The notes beneath the pieces are model-generated. The model made no database searches. It was not told the origin of the DNA and saw nothing but the letters and a program-made list of their open reading frames with translations. Of a stretch of 59,500 nucleotides of DNA, positions 34,421-45,394 are shown one piece after another. How positions within the stretch are numbered: the stretch's first letter is position 1; each line of letters begins with the position of its first letter. The stretch spans positions 609,184,173 through 609,243,672 of the forward strand of contig NC_081408.1 in the NCBI RefSeq assembly GCF_030272615.1, in the 5' to 3' direction. The position numbers and the translations under genes were made by a program. Source of the stretch: Cryptomeria japonica (lineage: Eukaryota > Streptophyta > Pinopsida > Cupressales > Cupressaceae).

Positions 34421-34791
34421 TGTAGGAGTTGATGATCAACCACATGAGTGAAGATTCATCTTCAAGGAAAACACCTGTCACACAAAAGAGGTCAAGTAAA
34501 GATTGTATACTATAATAACCAACGAATTCTGAATTATTGCACAAAACAATATTGGAGATTCAATTATAATCAATGAGTGAATCCTTATAAAGGATTAATG
34601 AAACCTTAGGTGTGGAACCCCAATGATAAAATTAGGAGAACTAAAGCATTGTAAAGTAGGAGGTAAATTTTGCTCAACTACATCTAGAAAAGGAAAATTT
34701 GGATCACTAAAAGCACCTAAGTTTAGCTTAAGTGAAAAAGTAATAAATGATCTAATTAATAAATAATTAGATAATTATTCTAATTTCTCCA
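34421..34791 (-). repeat. 5' LTR of D
   Basis: The plus strand starts TGTAGGAGTTG, directly beside the PBS, and ends TTTCTCCA. On the minus strand TTTATAAGG near 34584-34592 is a possible TATA box, with a matching site in the 3' LTR. Confidence 0.75.
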
Positions 34792-37524
34792 AGAGGGAGG
34801 TGATGTAATCATAGGTCCGTTAAAAATCAAGAATGAAAGGAACATATAAAGGAATGAAATGTGCTGGAGTGCGAAGACAAAACGATGAATGAAAATGAAT
34901 GGAGAAAAAGATCTTAATGTGAGGAAGAAACATATGCAGTGAAGATGATAAGATGAAATGATGCATAAGGAAGATAAGTAGGAATGCGAAAAAGACTAGA
35001 TTAGGGAAGGGTTTTTGCATGGTAATCAAAGAGGCAAGATGAAAGTTTAAGTAATTGTGAAATTTAATGGGTAATAAAAGAAGCATCATAGGTAATAAGG
35101 TTCTGTAAGAGGATGTTGTGTGGCTCATTCCTCTAAAAATGTCCAAAAAGGATTGAAGTTACAAGGTTTTTACATTCATAAGTTATGTATTGGAGCATGT
35201 AGAGACCTAAAAATTTATCAAAAGCTTTAAAATTGTAAAAAATTTCTAGGGTAAAAAAATTAGCCAAAGATCATTGGTTGATAGTGAGATACTAACATTT
35301 GAAGGTTTAAAAATCTTATAAAAAATATTCAACTTGAATTTTGGACGATTAAATAATTGAATGAGACCTTGGTGAATGTTTGATCAATTCTGGCGTAAAT
35401 CACTCAAAGCTCGCCAGTTTATAAAAAACACCTCAATTAGGTGCTCGAGTCTAAATTTATGTCTCTTAAAATTTGTACTACTTTAGCAGAGAAACTTAAA
35501 TATTAAAAATACACCAAGAGGCACCAAAACCCAACAAGGCATATTATTTTTCATATTTCAAGGCATGCAAAAAGGAGTGAAAAATGGTAGGTTATTAAAA
35601 AGGGAAAAGAGATAAATCAGTTCAATTTTTGGGAAGCTATAAATAGGCAGAAGACTCTAGAAGCAAGGGGAATTAACTTACATAATGTTGTAGTTTGTTG
35701 CATGTTGCATGTCATAATTAAATAAAAATAATAATATTTTATCGTATGAAATATATGGGGTGTGTGAAAGAAGTTGAATCTACTTTTTAGTCAAAAAGTG
35801 GAAGTGTTTTTCTTGATTTTCAAGATTTGTCACAATTGATCTAAAAATTTGAAGCACTTAAAAGTCACTTTTTCAAGACAATACAATGCACGTGTATGAC
35901 TTCCATATTTTTAGCTAAATAAAAGGTTTTTTTTATTGGGAAAAGATTTGTAAGACACTGAAGATTGATAGGGATTTTTTTCAATATTTTTTAATTGATT
36001 TTTTATTGGCCCTAATTATTGTTTTGAAAACCCCTCATGTACAACCACCATAAGGAGACCTAAACTAATCATTTTTTGAATTTTTTGAATTTTTAAAAGA
36101 ATTAAGTGTAGATTGATGTAATATAACTTTTTTCAAAAATGATAAAAAAATAAAAAAAGTTGAAAAAAAAGAAAAAAACTTATTATTTCAAGTTTATGAA
36201 CCAATTTTATAAAAAAATATTAAAAATAATTCAATTGTAAAAAAAAAAAAATTGAAATCTACACACTCTTGTATGTAATAAGCTTTAATTTCGCAAAAAA
36301 AAAAACCTAAAACTCTTTTCTAGTGACATTGACATGATCTTCAAGTTGTCAATCCAAGGCTAAGGGTCGGATCACCAAGTCTTTCTTGAGCCAAAACCCA
36401 CAACAAAAAATGAGCCTCCAATTTGGATTTTTAAAAATAGGATCTTGTTATTTAAACCTTTTTTTTTGTACTAATTTTAAAAAATGGGTACCCCTTTTGT
36501 AAATAATAGGTACTTTTTTAAAATAATGGGTACCCTTTTTTAATGAATAAATAATTTAAAGTAACGGGGTCATGTTTAAAAAAAATAGGATCCCACTTTT
36601 TAAATAACATGATCTTGTTTTGAAAAATTGAATCCCTTTTATTAAATTTCTTCAAGTCCTAGAGCATAATGGGTACTTGATATTTACAAAACAAGTACCC
36701 ATTTCTATCAACATTTTTTGTTTTTTTATAAGGCAAAAACTTCCACTAGAAGTGGACTCAACTTCTTGCACCTACCCCATGTTATTAAATTTCTATATTT
36801 TGTGTCAACTAAACCCTATAAAAAAAGGATAACAAATTCGATGAGTTTTAATTACTTTATTATATATTTCAGGAGAAGGGATATAAGTGGATTTCTAAAC
36901 CCTTTTATACCAATGAAATAGAAATGTGTCTCTTTTGAAAAATGAACACACACATGCATGGATGCATGCATGTACATACACATAGGATTACATGCACATG
37001 TGCATGCACCAATACACCCATATCTTTTTATGTTTTGAAATACATTTGAGGAAAAAGTCAAGAAAAAACACGATTTGTCTTGTTTGGGATGATAAATTAT
37101 GTGATATAAAAATTCTATGAAAATTCTTGAAAGGATGTTATAAAAACTAAAGTTTTCTTAATCAAAGCTAAAAATCTATGGGAAACCTTTTCTATTTCAT
37201 AGAATTGTGTCTTCTTTAAAAAAAAAACAATCATATATATATTGTAAAGTATTAAATTGTACACCCTGACACTTTATACTCCTATTTTACACCACTTTAC
37301 ACACATTATTGTGTTCTTAAGGGATCTTTTTATAATTAATCAATTTTCATATTTGCTTATGATGTTAGTGGACCCAAGGTTTAAAAAGCATTTACCTATG
37401 CATCTAGGGAATGCATTTAAAGGAATCATCTATGTATCATTTTAACATCAAATAATCACAACAAATAAAAGGAGGAAAATATATGTGCACATCTTGCTCA
37501 CACTTTTGTAGTGTCTAGTGTATC
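34792..37524. other. AT-rich spacer, no gene seen
   Basis: No convincing coding sequence is visible; the open frames here are hydrophobic translations of A/T-rich DNA. It contains A-rich runs (36120-36310), a degenerate array of GGGTACC-like words between T-runs (36420-36710) and a CATG/CACA purine-pyrimidine stretch (36940-37020). Confidence 0.6.
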
Positions 37525-37566
37525 TGTTGATGCCTAAAATTTCTCTTAGAACAATAGCCTTATGGG

Positions 37567-38624
37567 TGTTGGTATTTTGGTATGGTTTTGTCATTGATGT
37601 CAACACCTACTAAATACACCTACTTTGGAGATCCAGCAACATTCACCGGCAAACAGTAAACTGTGCAACAGTTACCGGTATATGGTTAATCGGCAGGATA
37701 TAATGTTCACCGGTACCTGAAATGACATGGAAGACACTTGGTAATGTCGAAGATATCATGTGGACACTTTATTTTGAAGTAATAATCATTGGTATATTCT
37801 TATTTGCATATTTGCTTTTACCGACAAATAGGTCTAGGTTATCTAGGGTTACACCGGCAGGTTTATCTTTTCCAGATTAGCATGGCACACTATGGAGATG
37901 ATTTATTATTGTTGTAAATGCATTAAGCCGACATGTTCAATCGGTTATTGCATCGATATTGTATAATTTGTAAAATATTTTTATTGTAATATCTTGTAGA
38001 GCCGACCTACTAAATTGGTCTTAGGGTATGGTATAAATGTAAGATCTTATTTGAAAGATCAAGTGTGGAATGCGAAAAAGAATTGTGTGAAGATATATGC
38101 GAGATTAAGCAGAGGAATACACGAAGACATCATTTGAAGGTGAAGTTAGGTTTTTGTAGAAGCATATCAACATTACACTGATACTGAATCTAGCGTATGA
38201 AGATGTTATTTTGTGTAGTACATTGTCATTGGATTTAACCATCCAACTGTAGTCAATGTGACTCCCATTTGTGATTGAGCAGTGAGCTCTAGGCTGTTGG
38301 CATTTCTGCATGTGCAGACCCCTTTTGTACACTTACTATCTGCAGTAGTATCATCTGATTGTGGGTAAGGTTTCCCATCGTGGTTTTTCTCCTTAGAGGG
38401 TTTCCACGTACAAATATTGGTGTCATGTGTTGTGGATGACTTTGTGCTTATGTTTCATGCATTAATTCTTACCGATACAACAATTTTTTGTTAACACTGT
38501 CTACCATCATACTTAACTGATTTACCGGTATTAAGCATTAAGTTGGTTAATAAGTTTTTAGTTTAAATTTTTTTGACAATTGATTCACCCCTCCCCCTCC
38601 CCTTAGTTGTCTCTAGGACCTACA
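37567..38624 (+). repeat. 5' LTR of F
   Basis: It begins TGTTGGTATTTTGG and ends GACCTACA before the PBS. A TATA box candidate TATAAAT is at 38032-38038. Near the end is GATTCACCCC with a C-rich tract (38583-38602). Confidence 0.95.
38032..38038 (+). promoter_or_regulatory. TATA box candidate in F LTR
   Basis: TATAAAT follows GGTATGG about 465 bases into the LTR and is conserved in the 3' LTR near 43670. Confidence 0.4.
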
Positions 38625-38626
38625 AT

Positions 38627-38638
38627 TGGTATCAGAGC
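38627..38638 (+). other. Primer-binding site of F
   Basis: TGGTATCAGAGC lies two bases after the 5' LTR, a perfect initiator-Met tRNA match. Confidence 0.95.
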
Positions 38639-38681
38639 CTAGTCCTCTTTTTGCAGAAGTTTAACAACTTGAGGAGATCTA

Positions 38682-41600
38682 ATGTCTACTAATTATTTTA
38701 GAAAGGATAGTCCTAAACTTGATAGAACCAACTATGGGATATGGAAAATCAGAATAGAGACACATCTGAATTGCATTGGTAAAGACATCTGGGAAGTTAC
38801 TAAGAATGATTATACTGCTGTTGTAGCTGGTCATACTGCTCCCACTTCTTTAGCTAAAGATGAAGAAAATGATTGCAAAGCTAGAGAAGCACTCTTGAGC
38901 GCATTATCAGATCAACAAATCATGGGATTATCAGATAAATCTACTACAAAAGCTATTTGGGATCATTTGGAAACACTGAATGAAAGAGATTCGACAGTCA
39001 AAATTGCAAAACTTGAAAGCTTCCGAGTCTAGTATGAACATCTGAAAATGGAAGAAGATGAAAGGATTTATGCTTTTATGGAAAGAGCAAATGAAATTGT
39101 TTTGGGTATCAAATGTTGTGGAGGAACCTTGAGTGAAGATGAGATTGTTTCAAAAATCTTAAGAGGTTTGCCACCGGCATATAAAATGAAGGTTACTGCT
39201 ATAAATGAGTTGAGAACAATGTCTAATACATCAGTAACTAGGGATACATTGATTGGAAAACTTTCAGCTTTTGAAATTGAGGAATTTGATCTTGTTACTA
39301 CTATAAAAATTGATTTGGCCTTCAAAGCATCAACATCATCTATTCCATCCTTTGACAAATCAGACTGGAGAGCCTTTTATGCAAGAGAACTTGAAGAAAC
39401 CAGGAAGGAGAATGAAGAGCTTGAAGAACTTGAAGCACTATTTGCAAGAAAAATGCCAAAAGGCCCAATTGGAAGTAAGTATGAAGGTAAAGCACCCTTT
39501 AAATGTTTTAACTGCAATAAGATTGGTCATATGGCTTCAAAATGTCCTGATAGACATGCTAGACTAAGAGAAAAAGCTAGAAGAACATACAAACCTAATC
39601 CTGAATATCAGAGATACAGATTTAAGAAAAACAAAGATAAATCTTGTTACATTGCTGATGAAGGTGTGACTGATGATTCTAATGAGGATCTAGCAGACAA
39701 TGGATGGGTCTTTGTTGCTATAACAGAAGATCAACTGGTACCTATTGCTCAACCGATAGAAGAAGCCCTAGCAACTAAAGTTGAATCAAAGGATGAATGA
39801 ATTATTGACTCAGGATGCTCACATCACATGACTGGAGACAAAGGTAAATTCTTGAACTTTCAAAAATACAATGGAGGTTTAGTAAGATTCGGAGATGACA
39901 AAGCCCGTTCAATCAAAGGTAAGGGTTCAATATCTCTTGATGGTAAACATAACACTGACAATGTCTACTATGTTGAAGGATTAAAACATAATCTTTTAAT
40001 TGTTGGTCAATTAGTTGAGAAAGGTTTTCAGTTACAATTTAAAAATGGAAAATGTAAAATCATGAATAGAACTGGTTTGGAAATTGCAACCAGTAATCAG
40101 ACTAGAAGTAATATCTTTCATTTGAATAACAGTGAAAAGACATGCTTAATTGCACATATAGATGAAAGTTCGCTATGGCATAAAAGACTATGTCATGTAA
40201 ATTTTGATTGCATGGTAAAAATCAGTACTTCTAAGGCAATTAGAGATCTACCTAAAATTGTGAAACCTCATAATACAATTTGCAAGGAATGTCAATTTGG
40301 AAAACAAGTTAGAGCTAGTTTCAAAAGTATTCCAGAAAAATCCAATAATGCTCTTGATTTAATTCACACTGATTTATGTGGTCCAGCTAGAACTAAAAGC
40401 TTACAAGGTGATAGATATTTCATGCTAATTATTGATGATTATTCCAGAATGTGTTGGGTTACTTTTCTTAGAGAAAAATCAGAAGCACTTGGGAAGTTCA
40501 AACTATTCAAAGCAATGGTTGAAAATAAAACCAGTAAGAAAATTAAATGTTTAAGATCAGATCAAGGAGGAGAATTCACATCTAGAGATTTTAATATATT
40601 CTGTGAAGTAAATGGAATCAAAAGATAGTTATCAGCACCTCGGACACCACAACAAAATGGAGTTGTTGAAAGGAAAAACAAAACTATTTTGGATGCAGCA
40701 AGAAGTATGTTATCAGAAGAAAATCTACCACATGTGTACTGGAGAGAGGCAGTAAGCACTATTGTCTATACATTCAACAAAGTTCACATCAAAGGTGAAA
40801 CTGGTAAGACCCCTCATGAACTATGGTTTGGTAATACTCCTCTTAAATATTTCAGAATTTTTGGAAGTAAATGCTATATTAGAAGAGATGAGTATATTGG
40901 CAAGTTTGATCCTAGAAGTGATGAAGGAATATTTTTTGGTTATTCATCTAAGAGTAAAGCATGTAGATGTTTTAATAAAAGATTACATAAAATTGTTGAG
41001 AGTACAAATGTAAAGATCGATGAACAATTTAGAGAAACTTCAAGGTATATAGACTCTGAACCGCTAACAAAAATTATGACAAATGAACCTACAATAAATC
41101 CATCGGTACAGAATGATGATCCAGTTACTCTGGTATCATCAGAAGATTCCACAATAAATGAAGAACAACAACAGACTAAGACACCCCGGTATGTAAGAAT
41201 AAATCATTCTGAAGATCAGATAATTGGAAGCAAATTTAAAGGAGTCATGACAAGAGGAAGATTGGCAAATGAAGAGGTATGTTTTATTTCTCAAATTGAA
41301 CCATTCTCTGTCAATGAGGCATGTGAAGATAAATTTTGGATTAAAGCTATGGAAGAAGAATTAGGACAAATTGAGAAAAATAATACTTGGACATTAGTTC
41401 CCCGGCTTAAAAATAAAAATGTAATTGGAACCAAATGGGTATTTAGAAACAAACTCAATGAAGATGGTAAGGTTGTCAAAAATAAAGCAAGACTAGTGTG
41501 TAAGGGATATTCTCAGAAAGAAGGAGTTGATTACAATGAGACCTTTGCACCAGTAGCCAGAATTGAGGCAGCTAGATTATTCTGGCCTTTGCAGCTCACA

Positions 41601-42831
41601 AGGATTACAAAGTTTATCAAATAGATATTAAATGTGCATTTTTTAATGGAGATCTTGAAGAGGAAGTCTATATTGAACAACCTGATGGATTTTCCTTGAC
41701 AGATGACAATGATATGGTTTGCAGATTAAGAAAAGCTCTGTATGGATTAAAAGAAGCTCCAAGAGCTTGGTATGCAAGATTGGATAAGTATCTTTTAAAG
41801 ATTGGTTTTACTCAAGGAAATGCAGATAGCAATTTATATTACAAAGTAACTAATGATGATATCTTGATTATTGAAGTATTTGTTGATGATATAATCTTTG
41901 GAGGAGAAGATGAATTATGCAAAGAATTTTCTCTTGAAATGCAGCATGAATTTGAAATGTCTATGATAGGAGAAATATAAAAAAATTTAGGATTGCAGAT
42001 TTTACAGACTAATAAAGGCATATTTTTTAGTCAATCTAAGTACTTGAAAGAACTACTTAAGAAATTTGGGATGGAAAACTCTAAACCGGTAAGTACACCT
42101 ATGACTACAAATGACAAATTATCTCAAAGGGATGAATCTACACTTGTTAATCCAACTAGATACAAATCTATGATAGGAGGTTTACTATATTTGACACAAA
42201 CCAGACCTGATATTATGAATGCAATATGTATAGTTTCTAGATTTCAGAGTAATCCTAAGGAAAATCATGAATCAGCAGTAAAAAAGATTTTTCGGTACTT
42301 AAAAGGTACAACAAATCTTGAATTATGGTATCCTAAAGATGAAAATTTTGATTTATATGCATACACAGATGTAAATTGGGCAGGAGATGTGGATGATAGA
42401 AAAAGCACCACTGGAGGAGCATTCTTTCTTGGAAAGAGATTAGTTTCTTGGTTAAGTAAGAAACAGAGTTGTACATCTTTATCAACAGCAGAATAAGAAT
42501 ATGTTGCAGCAACAACAAACTGTACACAGGTACTTTGGCTTAAGCAAATGTTGAAAGACATAAAGGTAAAATGCAAGGAACCTATTACTATATATTGTGA
42601 TAACACTGCAGCAATTGATATTCTAAGAATCCAGTATTACATTCTAAAACAAAACATGTTTCTATCAAACTGAATTTTATAAGGGAAAAAGTTGAAGAAA
42701 AGGAGATAAAACTGGTTTACGTGAATACTAAAGAACAACTTGCAGATATTTTTACAAAACCTTTGCCTAAGGAAACTTTTGAGTATCTCAAAGATCAGCT
42801 CAGAGTCATACCTCCACTGGTAGAGACTTAG
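38682..42831 (+). pseudogene. Copia F Gag-Pol polyprotein with five stops and two frameshifts
   Basis: One frame runs from ATG 38682 (about 43 bases after the PBS) through gag, protease and integrase. Gag starts MSTNYFRKDSPKLDRTNYG; its zinc knuckle CFNCNKIGHMASKC is intact. Protease IIDSGCSHHMTGD keeps Asp-Ser-Gly. Integrase keeps its finger (HKRLCHVNF, CKECQFGK) and catalytic pieces LIHTDLCG, CLRSDQGGEF and [13 protein letters not shown] has [28 protein letters not shown] and FVDDIIFG. RNase H has DVNWAGDVDDRKSTTGG and ends LADIFTKPLPKETFEYL. Premature stops are at 39030, 39798, 40626, 41978 and 42494; frameshifts lie near 41582 and 42622. Four of the stops replace Gln and one replaces Trp. 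It is a recent pseudogene. Confidence 0.95.
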
Positions 42832-42903
42832 ACAGTTGATGATTGTCATCAACCGGCAGAATTAAATGGACAAATCTTATATTCCAGTATTTGATGAGGA
42901 AGC

Positions 42904-43201
42904 TACTTCTCAGGGGGAGTAGTTGGTATATTGAATTGGTTGGTATTTTGTATAAACTTGACATTTTGTAGCTTTGGCATTTGATGTCAAAGGGGGAGAG
43001 ATATATGGAAAAACACATTATCAATTAAGGAGAGATATCTATGGTGAAAACTGGTACAGGATAACATAAAATAACTCATGTTGCTCCCAAGGGGAGAGAT
43101 TGTCACTTTAAGGAGATTGTTGGTTTTACACTTGGCATTTCTGTTTTGGCACTTTGATGGTTTTTCCATCTTGTGTTGCCATCAATACCAAAGGGGGAGA
43201 T
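42904..43201 (+). other. Polypurine tract and upstream copies in F
   Basis: AAAGGGGGAGAT at 43190-43201 abuts the 3' LTR. Similar words occur at 42911 (CAGGGGGAG), 42989 (AAAGGGGGAGAG) and 43089 (AAGGGGAGAG), each in a loosely repeated unit containing TTGGT and TTTGATG-like text. The last is the functional tract by position. Confidence 0.7.
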
Positions 43202-44271
43202 TGTTGGTATTTTGGTATGGTTTTGTCATTGATGTCAACACCTACTAAATACACCTACTTTGGAGATCCAGCAACATTCACCGGCAAACAGTAAACTGTG
43301 CAACAGTTACTGGTATATGGTTAACCAGCAGGATATAATGTTCACCAGTACCTGAAATGACATGGAAGACACTTGGTAATGTCGAAGATATCATGTGGAC
43401 ACTTTATTTTGAAGTAATAATCATTGGTATATTCTTATTTGCATATTTTCTTTTACCGGCAAATAGGACCAGGTTATCTAGGGTTACATCGACAGGTTTA
43501 TCTTTTCTGGATCAGCATGGCACGCTATGGAGATGATTTATTATTGTTGTAAATGCATTAAGCCGACATGTTCAATCGGTTATTGCATCGATATTGTATT
43601 ATTTGTAAAATATTTTTATTGTAATATCTTGTAGAGCTGACCTACTAAAATTGGTCTTAGGGTATGGTATAAATGTAAGATCTTATTTGAAAGATCAAGT
43701 GTGGAATGTGAAAAAGAATTGTGTGAAGATATATGCGAGATTAAGCAGAGGAATACACAAAGACATCATTTGAAGGTGAAGTTAGGTTTTTGTAGAAGCA
43801 TATCAGCATTACACCGATACTGAATCCAGCATATGAAGATGCTATTTTGTGCAATACATTCTCATTGGATTTAACCATCCAATTGTAGTCAGTGTGACTC
43901 CCATTTGTGATTGAGCAGTGAGCTCTAGGCTGTTGGCCTTTCTGCATGTGCAGACCCCTTTTGTACACTTACTATCTGCGATAGTATTATCTGATTGTGG
44001 GTAAGGTTTCCCACCGTGGTTTTTCCTCTTACAGTGTTTCCACGTACAAATATTGGTGTCATGTGTTGTGGATGACTGTGCTTATGTTTCATACATTAAT
44101 TCTTACCGGTACAACAATTTTCTGTTAACACTGTCTACCGGCATGCTTAACTGATTTACCGATATTAAGCATTAAGTTGGTTAATAAGTTTTTAGGTTGA
44201 ATTTATTTGACAACTGATTCACCCCCCTCCCCGCACACCCCCCCCCCCTTCAGTTGTCTCCGGGACCTACA
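43202..44271 (+). repeat. 3' LTR of F
   Basis: This direct copy of 37567-38624 begins TGTTGGTATTTTGG and ends GACCTACA. Its C-rich tract (44219-44250) has expanded compared with the 5' copy. Confidence 0.95.
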
Positions 44272-44276
44272 ATGGG

Positions 44277-45394
44277 AAGTTCAGTGAGTGAGGAACCTAT
44301 TGCGCATCATTGAACAACCTCTGGGATTTTAGAAGTTGGCTCTTCATTTGAAATGGGAAAAGAGGAAGGAAAATGTTGAAAGTAAACTAACTAAGGCGAT
44401 GTGCTAGATATTTAAGATTCTAAACATTCAAAGCACAAAAAACCATACATCATGTGGACAATTTAAAAGCTTGACAATTCAGTAATCAGAACAGCTAAAA
44501 TCCTAAGATTCACTACAACCATAATTGAAAGAGTCTACAACATGATTCGACCAACAGAAGCTATGCTTAATATCTTAAAAGCTAATATAGATAGAAAATT
44601 TTCAACTCTTACTCCAATGACATAGAGCGTAATTCAACCACAAATGTAAACAAATAAACATAAAGGCCCGAAATCAACATAGTTTGATTACCTTATCTTC
44701 CATAAAACTGAAAACAATACTAAAGTCTGAGTAAGATCAAAATTATCTTTATGTGTGAACCCCATAATATGATTTTCGATTGCCCTTTTAATGGAAACAA
44801 AAATCCTTGGAAAAAAGAAAAGATTCCCCTCACTGGCGACGTGACTGCTCCAACAAACTGATTTCCTAAATGGCTCACACAGTCTCCAAGGTGGATGTCT
44901 ATCATCAGATCATGCCTCTACAATCATCATTAAGTTGTGATGACCTTCAAAATTATGTTCTTCCTACGCGCAACTAGTTGATTGGATGCTAGGATGCATG
45001 ATAGCTAGGCATGCTTCCCTTTTGCTTTTCATCCCTTTCCCTATGAAAGTTTCGCGGTCGTGATACGTGGCTGCAAGGTAGAACCTCTCGACCCTTATCC
45101 ATTTCCTTTGCAGAAAAACCCTACAGGCGAAACACATGGCAAGCAGGCAGGACATTTTGGTGAGTTTGCTTCCCTTCCTTAAGAAAACCTCACCAATGAG
45201 ACATGTGGTGAACGGGCACGTAGGAACAAACTTGCTTGAAAGCCCAGGTAGAGACGCATGTAAAAGGACACATGGCGATGCAGCAAGACTTTGCGTAGCC
45301 AAGGTAAAAATGCCAATCCAAAAACGCACCATGTTGACACATGGCGGGAAAGGAAAGAAAGCCCTTAATAGATTCGAGCAACAAAATTAAGACA
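44277..45394 (-). repeat. 3' LTR of G, main part
   Basis: This is the larger part of the 3' LTR. The first 42 bases (37525-37566) lie on the far side of Copia F. Joined at the duplicated ATGGG, the text reads continuously and matches 57440-58563. Confidence 0.88.

Larger units (their letters stand above)
25017..34791 (-). mobile_element. Small non-autonomous LTR element D, split by Copia E
   Basis: Two related segments, 25017-25337 and 34421-34791, are the LTRs: both contain TTAGCTTAAGTGAAAAAGTA and AATAAATAATTAGATAATTA on the plus strand. A PBS next to the right one shows that D reads on the minus strand. Removing E (27348-34312) leaves only about 2.8 kb. The sole coding remnant is an orphan ORF related to that of B. 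The LTR text also resembles that of B (CTTAAGC, then TTAGGTGC), so B and D are probably distant relatives. I could not find a target-site duplication. Confidence 0.75.
37567..44271 (+). mobile_element. Copia element F, full length, best preserved
   Basis: F is a complete 6.7-kb Copia element inserted in the 3' LTR of G. It has LTRs of 1058 and 1070 bp, a perfect target-site duplication ATGGG (37562-37566 and 44272-44276), a PBS, a single long gag-pol frame and a polypurine tract. The first 330 bases of its LTRs differ at about 14 places, fewer than in E, X or G, which agrees with it being the younger insertion. Confidence 0.96.

Noticed and set aside
34820-35146. 108-codon hydrophobic minus-strand open frame
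   Set aside because: Low-complexity A/T-rich DNA next to an LTR, no motif, no partner copy elsewhere in the window.
38105-38332. 75-codon minus-strand frame, repeated at 43741-43968
   Set aside because: The same LTR of Copia F in two copies; similarity comes from the LTR pair, not from a conserved protein.
45136-45390. Plus-strand open frame in the G LTR and its counterpart open frames at 58132-58601
   Set aside because: These lie wholly inside LTRs and change frame between the two copies; they are not separate genes.
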